Shown in pieces: positions 1-8,734 of a stretch of 14,229 nucleotides of DNA; position 1 is the first letter of the stretch; the number at the start of each line of letters is the position of its first letter. Origin of the DNA: Thermomucor indicae-seudaticae. Its lineage: Eukaryota > Mucoromycota > Mucoromycetes > Mucorales > Lichtheimiaceae. The notes beneath the pieces are model-generated. The model worked only from the letters and a program-made list of their open reading frames with translations, made no database searches and was not told the DNA's origin. The position numbers were made by a program, and so were the translations under genes. The stretch lies in assembly GCA_000787465.1 (NCBI GenBank), contig JSYX01000756.1, positions 1 through 14,229 of the forward strand, written 5' to 3'.

Positions 1-2547
1 AAATAAAACCCTTATTAAACGCTCTTCGATCCCCAGTCTCCCCGGGTGGCCATTCCCTGGATCATTGACCCTATCGGGACGGGAAAGGCCTAGGCTCTTG
101 CGTGGCCCCCCTTCATGTCCCTCAGGTGCGGCCCAACCTCCCCGAAAGGCTACCTCCGGATCCTTAGCTGGTTGTCGGACAGTTACACACGACTTTGAAC
201 AGAATTTTAGTACTTTTATAGAGTAGATAGAGAGTTTAATGCAACGGGAAAAATACTTACTCGGCTTGCTTGTAAGTCGTCGCATGCTGTCCCCCCCGGT
301 ATGGGCCGTCCCGGGTAATCCAATGGTCCTGGGGGAGCCTTGCTATTGAAGAGCTATTAGCATTGTACATAGTAGATAGAGAATTCCATAAAAGCAAAAT
401 ATGCACCAGTAAACTTGCTAATGAACGCGGGATCCAAGAGAAAGGGAAGGAACAAAATGATTGCTCAGCCAAAGAGCCTTTTTATAGCTTTCCTCGGTGT
501 ATTTCGGAGTTTCAAAGTTGTCTATTCCCCTATGTTATTTTAACAATTGTGAGACAGGAACTGGTCAGGAATTCAATCCAACTTCCCTCAAAGCTGTCTT
601 TATAATTTCACACGCACCGCGTACTTCATCTGTTCCATATGGAGAAACCAAGCTACTGTTGGCCGCAACGGATAGCGATTGTCCTTGCGCAGGCATCCAT
701 CGTTGACAAGCGTAGCCAAAAAAAGATAAGGGGTCTATTTATGAAAAGAGCCCATGTGATGAATGACGCCTTGCCCTTGCCTTCCCGTTGGACACGGATA
801 AACGGGAGTCGCAGGACCATGGACGTTGACTATGTATGGATTCTTTATTGCACCGGATAACATGAATTATTACAAGTGCAAGACGATATGCGAGCGAGAG
901 GAAGTGAACCCAAACTTATAACTTGGGGAGAAATTAAGGAAAAAGGTATTTACCCTACATCAAAAATCGGCGAACTTGGTTTAAACCAATTGTCGAGTAG
1001 ACTTCGACAGCTTGCAGATACGTTTGTGTTACCGATGTGGAGAACTTGACGCGAGAGATTACGCAGGGAAGACTCTGTTCAGTCCTTTTAGCTTTGATTT
1101 TACCTCATTGACTTCATAGGTTGCCTGGTTTTGTTGTGATAGGGTGCACATGCGGTGTTATTAACGAAGGCACTGACCGTCTACCGTTCAGAAACTGACG
1201 GCATTTTGTATGCTGGAAGCAAATACACGTGAAGTATCCCACAATGTCCTTGAAGGTTACCAGTTGTAAGATGCAGATTGATGCGCTAAACATGAAGTAT
1301 CCATTGGGCATATTGTGAAACTATTGTTTGCAAGCTATTTCGGTAAAACCATGCGACAAAGTCTTCTCTGCATTTAGCAGACATGTACAAGATGATAAAC
1401 CTTAAGGCAAACATGACAGCATATTTAACAGAGAGAGTATATTCCCTTCAGAAATTAAAAACGATCCTAAAGAGGTATTTTGTGCAAGAGAAAAGAGGAA
1501 GCTGTGATTTTGCAGTATATCAATTTTTTGGAGGAAGGGCATACCAGATATACAAGACTATGTCAAAGGTTGCCAAGGGCTGTGTGAAGCGGAATGAAAA
1601 TAAGAACTGGAGCGGCTACATTTGCTTATAAGCATCGGACTGACTAGTTCATTTACTTTGCGTCCACGAAAAACCACGTAACTGTGCAATTCGTCAGACA
1701 AGGGAACGGCAACGCATGCTGTCTTTTGCAAATGGTGACAAGTACATAAACGGTTGCTTTGGATTCGAATTCAACTGGAACTCACGTAGTCATCCGCGCC
1801 AAAGGCGTATAACGGATGCTCTCTGTTATTAAGGGGAATTCGAGCGTCCTTTGGTATTGAAGCGAGAAACCTCGTCTTTCCCTTCTTGCTCTTTCAAATA
1901 TTTCATCTACGGTGGATTGCTGCTTTTCGCGCCCTGTCTCTTTCGCCTCGCTTTTTCTTCCTGTACGGCAAAAAATCCGGTCGAGCCTTACGGTAATAGA
2001 GGCTATGTGTTAAGAACCTTGTTCATTTTCCGTATGCGTTTCCGGAAAAAGCGGGGATGCATCGAACGTTTTAGTAGTCGATATCGTAGTAAGCCACTTT
2101 TGCATGGTCATCTGACGCATTGCCTCTTGGAATATTAGAGTTTAAATGAAAGGCAGGCATAGTCCCTTGTCCTCCCTGCCATAATGACATTTCTATTTTT
2201 CCTTCTTGTAAGAAAAAGAAAAGACGGCAAAGAGCGCGACACGAAAGGTGTACCTCATGGATACAACTACCATCAAGAGGATAATGCGATTACGACGGAA
2301 ACTCTTATTCTGAATAGAGTGAAAATGTGAAGCTTGTGTAAGCACATAATATGAAAAACTGTACGCTTGTTATCGCCACATACAACTTTGGAGGACTGGT
2401 TATACCACGCTTCGCAGATTCTTTGCACAAAGATTAGATACGTTAATTTCGTCCGTCTAATTTATGAATAAAGGATGGTCCGATACATGCCCTTTTTATG
2501 ACAACTCCATACAACATATCGCATACAACGCACATCTCCAACCCTAT
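1..2547. other. No supportable gene; mixed-composition region
   Basis: I see no gene here that I can defend. Open frames are short, lack recognisable motifs, and cannot be joined convincingly across splice sites. Two patches (about 1-180 and 270-345) are clearly richer in G+C than the AT-leaning sequence around them. One short open frame (861-1049, +) reads as plausible protein but matches nothing I know. No tRNA B-box, rRNA segment or CRISPR-like repeat was seen. The region may be decayed mobile or accessory DNA, but that is inference. Confidence 0.5.
861..1049 (+). other. Short open frame of unknown status
   Basis: This is an uninterrupted frame of 62 codons; the first ATG is at 888, giving a 53-aa peptide that ends in TGA at 1047-1049. 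It contains the stretch ITWGEIKEKGIYPTSKIGEL followed by a leucine/arginine-rich part, a balanced composition not typical of random AT-rich sequence. The same frame is open upstream from 639 to a TAA at 858-860. I recognise no family and found no flanking splice sites that extend it convincingly. It could be a fragment of an old gene or chance. Confidence 0.15.
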
Positions 2548-2565
2548 TACAGTGGCCGCTCGCTA
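2548..2565 (+). repeat. Left terminal inverted repeat
   Basis: TA plus a 16-bp CAGTGGCCGCTCGCTA terminus. It is identical to the reverse complement of 3603-3620. Confidence 0.7.
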
Positions 2566-2671
2566 TATCGATCACTTCTAGAGCTAATACGCAATGTTAG
2601 CTGGAAAATATCGGTAATTCGCTGTAGCGATATCCGATCACTGGTCACCGAAACTTCGATATACCGAGCGG
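2556..2671. repeat. Subterminal inverted pair inside the TIR element
   Basis: CCGCTCGCTATATCGA at 2556-2571 pairs with 2656-2671, whose reverse complement is CCGCTCGGTATATCGA, so 15 of 16 positions match. The left end of the element can therefore fold back on itself over about 115 nt. Such subterminal inverted motifs are common transposase-binding or fold-back features, but the function here is inferred. Confidence 0.5.
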
Positions 2672-3494
2672 ATTTTATTACTTGAAAAAGCTATGTCCTG
2701 TGATTTAGGTGACTTCCTTAACTCCAGTCATTTCACGCTCCAAACTAGCAAACACCTCTCCTCCAGTTCCTTCGGTGATAGTGTTGATAAGTTTACCATT
2801 ACGGAAGCCTTCTCAGGCGGTTACACGTCCCGTAACAATTACCGATGGCCGAATGAGCGTCATCGTAGAAAGCATGGTCACTTACCTCCCACCAAACAAT
2901 TGTTCGGTCTATGATTCCATAAGGTCCGAAATAATTATCTTTCGAAAGACTTACTATCACATCTATCCTGCATGCGAGCTTCTGGTCGAACATGCAATCA
3001 AGTATCCAAATCGAGTGTATTATACGCGATAGGTACTGATATTACAGCACATCTCAATCTGCGGAACAAAGGTTTACTCACCGGATAATTTTGAGTAATT
3101 CCTTTGGACAGACGTAGGGTCGTCGATACTGTTCTTGCTTAAAATATTATCCATAGACAGGCGTTAGGATGTGAATTCGCTACGTATATCAATATGCTAG
3201 CTACATCAATCACTTTATGGGCTAACGGAAGTGATCGATATAAAGAGCGACAGTTGTAAGCACTGCAAAAAAGGAAGTTTCAGCAAAATTCCGGTTATGG
3301 AAACGTCACGTTCCGCGTTTGTTCCCTTGCGTTTTCCGCGGGTTTTCGAGGAATGAGACAGAGGTATGCCCAACCAATAGACCGGTAAGACGCTCGTGTG
3401 ATGCTGTGAGCCATCCTTCTGTTCAAAAATGAAACTGGAGGGAGGTTTAGAAAATGGGTCGCAGAACGTTACGTAACTGCAAGCAGAAACGCGA

Positions 3495-3524
3495 CAGAAA
3501 CGTGAAGTTTCCGTCACGTTTCTG
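3495..3524. repeat. Short hairpin (11-bp arms)
   Basis: CAGAAACGTGA at 3495-3505 and its exact reverse complement at 3514-3524 flank an 8-nt loop. It lies within the TIR-bounded element near its right end. A related GAAACGTCACG motif occurs at about 3300. Confidence 0.5.
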
Positions 3525-3602
3525 ATTGCTGGTACGCCAGGTTTTTTCAGTGAGGGTCTTCAGTTGGGGTGGCCGTAGGATAAAAGATTGTCCATGAACA
3601 CT

Positions 3603-3620
3603 TAGCGAGCGGCCACTGTA
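3603..3620 (-). repeat. Right terminal inverted repeat
   Basis: Reverse complement of the left end (2548-2565), including the outer TA. It sits 983 bp beyond the short internal inverted copy at 2656-2671. Confidence 0.7.
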
Positions 3621-4157
3621 TCGAATTGTTTTCTCAAAGATACAGCTTAAGCTTAATTAAATAAGCAGGTATCTATAGACTTTTAAGCTAGGAGATGGCT
3701 TGTATATGTTTTCAGAATATACACAATATTTTTATGACATAAAGCTAGATACTCCTCATGCATATGTAAAGCCGTTGCTGTTCTGGAGATTTGCTGGAGG
3801 TTCACAATTTACCATATTTAATATGGCATCTAATTCATGTTTTTACAGTATGTAAGGTAGCAAACTGAGCTCGATAATGTTTCGCGATTCTTTCACCTCT
3901 GACGCGTATGGTGAGTATGTAGGTTGCGTTAAATAAAGTCGAAGCGCACACTCTTCGGAGGATCGTGCTGCATGAAATTCGAAGCCCGACAGGTGGTGCT
4001 TACATGCACTGCGAGCTCACGCTTATTGAACCTCCCTCCCAATCTCTTTGATATCATCACAAAGAGGTACCTACCATTAACAAGCGAATGATGAGACGAT
4101 GGATGCAAACATATGAATGGATGGATGGATTAATTTTGATTTTGAAAGGATAACGAA
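3621..4157. other. Upstream region of the eL29 gene
   Basis: About 540 nt between the TIR element and the eL29 start, with no coding frame I can support. It should hold the eL29 promoter. Just upstream of the ATG is a small run of ATGG units (about 4111-4129). I see no clear TATA box or named ribosomal-protein promoter element. Confidence 0.4.
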
Positions 4158-4488
4158 ATGGCCAAATCAAAGAACCACACCAACCACAACCAAAGTAAGC
4201 CCGCCATTAGACCTGAATTCTTTGCCGCGCATCGTTAAAGTAGAGTATAAAATTTTCTAGACCGAAAGGCTCATCGTAACGGCATCAAGAAGCCCAAGAA
4301 GCAACGTTACCCATCGCGCAAGGGTGTAAGTGCATTTTTGGACAAGAGGGAAGATAAATTTTCTGGTTGATTAAAGATGGGGGGGAATGTTCTAGGTGGA
4401 CGCCAAGTTCCTTCGTAACCAACGCTATGCTTTGAAGGGCACTGTGAAGGCTTTGGCTGCTGCCAAGAAGCAGAAGATGGCCGCGTAA
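4158..4488 (+). CDS. RPL29: Large ribosomal subunit protein eL29
   Basis: This is a small, very basic protein of the 60S ribosomal subunit. Exons are 4158-4194, 4261-4325 and 4396-4488, giving 64 aa. The introns are 66 and 70 nt with GTAAGC..TAG and GTAAGT..TAG borders. The start MAKSKNHTNHNQ and the following RKAHRNGIKKPKKQRYPSRK are hallmarks of eL29, and the C-terminal part (VDAKFLRNQRYALKGTVKAL) continues it. The length fits the short fungal form (yeast L29 is about 59 aa) rather than the longer vertebrate form. The start is fixed because the family begins MAKSKNHT. An upstream exon is not needed. Identification is essentially certain. Confidence 0.97.
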
Positions 4489-5707
4489 ATTTGCTCAATA
4501 AATGACCACGTTGCGCACTTATCTGAGCAACATTTGCCATTGTCGACAATTCCCTTTGGAGTGATATATCTGCAGTCTTTGTATGATGTTGGAATCGAGA
4601 GACGAAAATGCACTATCGGACAGAAGTACGGTCTCAACTACAGCATCGCGTTTTCAATATTCGCATTGTCACCTGTTGCGCCGAGAGGACTTTGAGTTTC
4701 AGACGCTGATGAACATGGATTACGCGGTGAACATTACTGGATGGGGAAGTGTTTAAGTGGAGACAGACTGGTGGTTATGTAAGGTGGTTCTTGGCTTTGC
4801 AAAGGGTCAAATCATGCGCGACGTTCGAAATCCCCTTTCTTATTTCTAAGATACATAACGAGTATCATCGTTTGTGGAAAGGGTTGGCTGGTGGTGGCGG
4901 CAGCCGTAATACAGTGCGAGCCACCTAGCAATTTGGATCTCTGCACAGATAGAAAAGAACATGCATTAGTAACCCGTTGGACAAGCATAGGATATCTGGA
5001 ACGCATCACGCATCATGCTATGTTCTAGAAGGACATGCACTTCCTCCAATCTTTCTTCAGGTTCTCAATAGCAACACAGCAACTCTGAAATTGTGATTCT
5101 CGTATAACTAGCAGATCTTGATTTTGACCATTAGAGAAAAGTATAGAAATTGCTAAAGGAGTATGCTTCTAAGGACGATCCAGGTACTTCGCAAACAAAC
5201 GCCTCATGTTAGCCTAACAGCTTTTCGTTGGTGGTCTATGAAGACAAAGATGTCCTCTCGCCATAGTATCCAAAGGAGCCAGCTTAAACCATCTCTACAC
5301 CTGTCAATTGGATATTTGATAATGGATGCCCTAATATCACAGAACCAGGGACGTGCCGAGTAAGGAAACTTTACGTGGAGGCCCCAAATTTGGGAAGATG
5401 AAGAGGAATCGATTTCTGCCCACTTTGGTGTAACAGTTGTACTTGCATATATTGTATCGTTCTTGTGTTTTTTTCGTCCTTTGTTTTCTTTAGACGTTTT
5501 CTTTAGTCGTAACGCCGTCGTAGACAGTAGTCTTGATTTCCTCATTATGAGTTTTAGCTGAGCCATTGATCTTCATCCATAAAGGCGTTGTACTTTGAGC
5601 TCTCGTAAGTTTACGCATCAGAACATTTGCACACTCAGCAACCTAAATTGGTATTGGGAAAGCTGGGGATTCTTTCTGGCAGAAAACCTCTTTTTCCAAA
5701 AGAACAC
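4489..5707. other. Intergenic region with possible coding relics
   Basis: About 1.2 kb between eL29 and the GSKIP-domain gene, with no intact gene I can support. In one + frame from about 5153 to 5390 there are several protein-like stretches separated by stop codons, including TPVNWIFDNGCPNITEPGTC (about 5304-5363). Another + frame from 4583 to 4756 (57 aa, first in-frame stop TAA at 4754-4756) is open and stays protein-like past the stop. On the minus strand, 5204-5566 is open for 120 codons, but I recognise nothing in it. Old gene remnants are possible; no family is named. Confidence 0.35.
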
Positions 5708-6393
5708 ATGAGATTTGCGTCATTGAGCGAAGAACTCGATGCCATTACCAGGGATTATGACTATGGTAATTTGACAAAGACAGTTCAATTCCAGTGGGAT
5801 TGTTTCATTCACTGACAGCCCTCGATCTTTTCTTGGGACAAGGTATTGTTCCTGGTTCAGCTACTGTGTTTGTCCTCGATGAAGCACAAGGATTAGGTCG
5901 TCTCGATCTTACCCTCTTGGAAGGCGTTATGATTGTCGTCGAAGTCAATAGCCAAGGCTACAAGGTTCGTCTTAGTAATCACACGCTGAGGCGATCATTG
6001 TTAGCTCCAATTTTGTCAATATATTAGGTTACTTCGCATTCACCTCTTTACACTGGACCGACAACCACAGCCACTTGTCAAACAATCACATCACACCTAA
6101 ACCAATATTTCGACAGCATGGAAAACTTGTTAATGACGATATCCCCAACGTTCTATCAACGATTTCAGGAAGCTTTGTATGAGAAGTTACAGAGCGTCCA
6201 ACTAGTACCTCAAGAGGAAACCTTGTTCGACACTCAGTTCACCACTACCACCTTATTCCCCGACAATCTTCTTTCAAACACTGCTACTACCACGACCAGC
6301 ACCACAGCCTCCAACTCTACATCCACCACCAACCCCACTTACTTTTGCTCCGACATGGACAACTCCAGTAACTCGAATACTTGGATCTATTGA
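5708..6393 (+). CDS. GSKIP-domain protein
   Basis: Exons are 5708-5765, 5819-5964 and 6028-6393, giving 189 aa with introns of 53 nt (GTAATT..CAG) and 63 nt (GTTCGT..TAG, a weak donor). The C-terminal half matches the GSKIP domain (formerly DUF727). A strand ending VEVNSQGYKV corresponds to LELTEAGLKV of human GSKIP, and the helix SMENLLMTISPTFYQRFQEA (about 98-117) corresponds to the human region around LLDTLSPAYREAF. The domain binds GSK3 in animals, and GSKIP also binds PKA regulatory subunits; in this fungus the role is inference. The last 60 residues are a Thr/Ser/Asn-rich tail absent from the animal protein. ATG 5708 is chosen as start because MRFASLSEELDAITRDYDYA forms the expected first helix; the frame is open upstream to a TAA but has no earlier ATG. 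Positions 5843-5896 (54 nt, in frame, GT..AG) could be another intron, giving 171 aa. Confidence 0.78.
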
Positions 6394-6560
6394 CCAAGCT
6401 ACTGCATCATTCTAATACCAATATATCCCCCTTTCCTCCTCTAAAACACTCATGAACTTTTCTTCCTGTTTCGATGTCTAAATAAGTTGTCTTATTTTTA
6501 TTTCATTGTATATATATACAAAATTGTGGAAGAAATAATAATATAAGGATCATGCAAAGC
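6340..6560. promoter_or_regulatory. Shared convergent 3' region
   Basis: The GSKIP-domain gene (stop 6391-6393) and the amino acid transporter (stop 6550-6552, minus) converge with 156 nt between them. The strip is AT-rich, with TATATATA and AATAATAAT runs at about 6510-6545 that could serve 3' end formation in both directions. No single poly(A) signal can be assigned with certainty. Confidence 0.3.
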
Positions 6561-8609
6561 TTTTCATCGTGCCAGTAATGGCCATGACGAGGGACACCAC
6601 TATCAAAAGACAATTTCGGATGAGCTGCCATCGTGTCAAGCTCTGATAAAAGAGCTTCGTGTAGCAAAGGATCGGAAAGATGGCACAAATCATGAACGCG
6701 AAGAAGGCTCCCAATAAGCTCATGACCTTTTCAAAGTTTGGAAGCAGATAAGCAAGAAGCGCAACGATGATGCTTAGCGTGACCGTGCCCACGGCCTTCA
6801 GAAACCCTGCCCGCCAATGTGATTCTGCACTCCAGGCCTCTACTTTTGGGTGACCGAGAAGAGCAATCTGCCAGGTCAGATTCACCGGGTTCAAGGCTAG
6901 ACCATACTTTGTCACTGGGCTTAGTGCAAGCAACGTCAGCATCGAAAGATTGAGCAACCGAGGGTTTCCAGGGATCCGGATCAAGTTTTCTGAAATCTAC
7001 GATCCATTCTTTCTTGTAAGTGCTCTCTTCCCGTGCTATGTACACATGCTTAACAAAAAACGGTTTTTGTACCTCTTTCAATGTATCAGCCCCAAACATC
7101 AAGTAACCCAATACGGCAACCGAGCCGTAAAAGAAGGACGTCGCGACATAAGTCCAGTTGACGACCCGATTATACTCTGATGGCTTCTCCATGTCACGAT
7201 AAATTGTTGGAAACACAGAATGGCCGCCAAACCCTGCCATCATGAGCCCAAAGCTGAGTGGCACGACCGTCCAGTCTGAAGGCCATATTTCTGTTTCCTA
7301 AACGAATTCATAATTGCTTTAAAACCCAAGCGTACCCTCACAGACTATTTGCTGGAACTTACTGCCGGTTCAATAAGACTTCCGGGTGCAGTCGGCTTGG
7401 TAACTCCATCGTAGATCATGACAATCAAAATATCCAGTGCAATCACGATACCCAACAGACTACCGTACGATAAATGCCGCATAGGTACAAACAGGGTTGG
7501 GGTAAGGATCAAAAAAGCAATCACCAAGGATAATAAAGGATTCTTCCCTGAAAAGAGCGAATCGATTTCGTCTCTCAGGAAAACGACAAATGCCACGCTA
7601 CACCAAGATACTGTTTGAATATGCGGAATATCAATTACTGGATACATTTTCTTCTTACCTAGCAGCTATTAGCTCCGTAATGAAAAAGGCAGAAACCCCC
7701 ACCCGGCCTCTTGTTCCAAAAGCAGCTGCTCCGATATCTCCGTAAGTTTGGGATCCAGGCAGCTGATCAAGACACTTGGCGAGCAACTTGGCAGTGTAGT
7801 TGGTGATAGCAACACAGAATACAAACACAGAAACCCCAATAACCCAGCCGGCGCACTTCAAAGTACGTTTATAAGCCGCCACGCAGTAAGTAGCAGCAAC
7901 AAAATGGTTAATTACCTTGAGGGCAAGAGGCATGGCTAGAATGCCAATGCCTATCAGGATATTTGTCGAGTTAAACAAAGACTGAGCAAACGTCGATTTC
8001 TTTGCTGATGCTGAGCGCTCTGCTGCCAAAGTCATCATGGTATCAGTCGTCAAGACCTTGGCAAGGTCACCATCAGCAGCAGCGGCAGCAGCAGCGGCAG
8101 GAACGGACAACAACGAAGTTAATTCGTCCACACCATTACCCCTGCGTGCCTCCTGCTCTGAAGCATAATAACTGCTCTCAAAAATAATTAGAAGCGCTCA
8201 TAGTTCCTTCCGCAACCCCATCATTACCCGTTCGAATAGATCGACACTTTATCTGCATGCTGCTCTTCCTCATCTGCTGCCCTCTGAAAGAAGGAAATCA
8301 TGAGCCGGGGATCGATGCATGATCTTCCTCACTCGCTCCACATACATACGGCAGCTAAAGGTGAGGTTGAAGAAAACGACGAGGACAGGACCGGCAAGTT
8401 CTCAGCCATATACGACAATGAAGTACGAGTATAGGAGCCTACAAGGCTCCCAAGCTGCCCAGTAAACGATCCACCGAAGCCGTCAATATTTGCCCGGTCG
8501 TTTCCAGGTGTAGATCCATAATGACTTTTTGATCCCGATCAGCAAACGATTGCCGTTTCATCGCAACAAAGTACCAGTCAGTTGAATACCTCTGGTTTGG
8601 GATATTCAT
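6550..8609 (-). CDS. AAAP-family (vacuolar Avt-like) amino acid transporter
   Basis: A multi-pass permease of the amino acid/auxin permease family (SLC32/36/38, fungal Avt group), expected to move amino acids across the vacuolar membrane. Exons, 5' to 3': 8609-8590, 8524-8350, 8283-8228, 8171-7916, 7855-7659, 7597-7363, 7297-7073 and 6996-6550. They join without frame conflict to 536 aa; introns are 56-76 nt. A cytosolic tail of about 145 residues (motif GSLVGSYTRTSLSYMAENLP, as in fungal Avt tails) precedes about eleven hydrophobic segments. Diagnostic motifs are GIGILAMPLALKCAGW in TM1-2, FGLMMAGFGGHSVFPTIYRD (about 328-347) and LSPVTKYGLALNPV. A run of eight alanines lies in the tail. The tail exons were found by following splice sites upstream: a start at 8301 would also be open, but GCC|GTATGT and TTTCAG|AGG around 8349-8284 form a textbook intron. 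Exact substrate and Avt subgroup are not decidable here. Confidence 0.92.
8075..8098 (-). repeat. Alanine-coding GCN trinucleotide tract
   Basis: Eight consecutive alanine codons (GCT with GCC at two positions) in the N-terminal tail of the transporter. The interruptions suggest an older, stabilised tract. It is a site where length variation between strains could be expected. Confidence 0.8.
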
Positions 8610-8734
8610 TAAATAGAACCAAGTGTACGCAGAGAGACTGCTATTAAGGATATACGAGTGCAAAAGGGAAAAAAGGGAGGGAGGTGAAACGCAGTGAGAG
8701 CGAGAATAAGGCAATGATGAAATAAGGTTCAATC
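8610..8734 (-). promoter_or_regulatory. 125-nt gap: MED21 3' end and transporter promoter
   Basis: MED21 ends at 8735 and the transporter ATG is at 8609 on the same strand, so both the MED21 3' UTR and the transporter's core promoter must fit in or overlap this strip. On the minus strand it contains a pyrimidine-rich run at about 8660-8685 (CCTCCCTCCCTTTTTTCCC), of the sort found near fungal transcription starts. Confidence 0.45.

Larger units (their letters stand above)
2548..3620. mobile_element. Pogo/Tc1-mariner-like TIR element, decayed or non-autonomous
   Basis: The two ends are perfect inverted copies: TA-CAGTGGCCGCTCGCTA at 2548-2565 and its reverse complement at 3603-3620. The outer TA on each side fits a TA target-site duplication, and the termini start CAGT, as in pogo/Tigger members of the Tc1/mariner superfamily. 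The element proper would be 2550-3618, about 1069 bp. Inside I see no DDE transposase motif or long open frame, so it would be non-autonomous or heavily decayed. An 18-nt match by chance in a window this size is very unlikely. The superfamily assignment rests only on termini and TSD, so it is tentative. Confidence 0.6.

Noticed and set aside
2574..2588. TTCTAGAGCTAATAC resembles a conserved stretch of 18S rRNA
   Set aside because: Only about 15 nt match and the flanks are unrelated to 18S, so it is not an rRNA gene.
2703..3032. Overlapping open frames on both strands inside the TIR element
   Set aside because: Some stretches look protein-like, but there is no transposase motif and the frames are broken, so no gene is called.
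4895..4915. GCAGCCGTAATAC resembles the 530-loop of small-subunit rRNA
   Set aside because: The central GCGG is missing and no other rRNA sequence surrounds it.
5204..5566. 120-codon minus-strand open frame
   Set aside because: No motif recognised, and it lies antisense to the stop-broken protein-like frame at 5153-5390.
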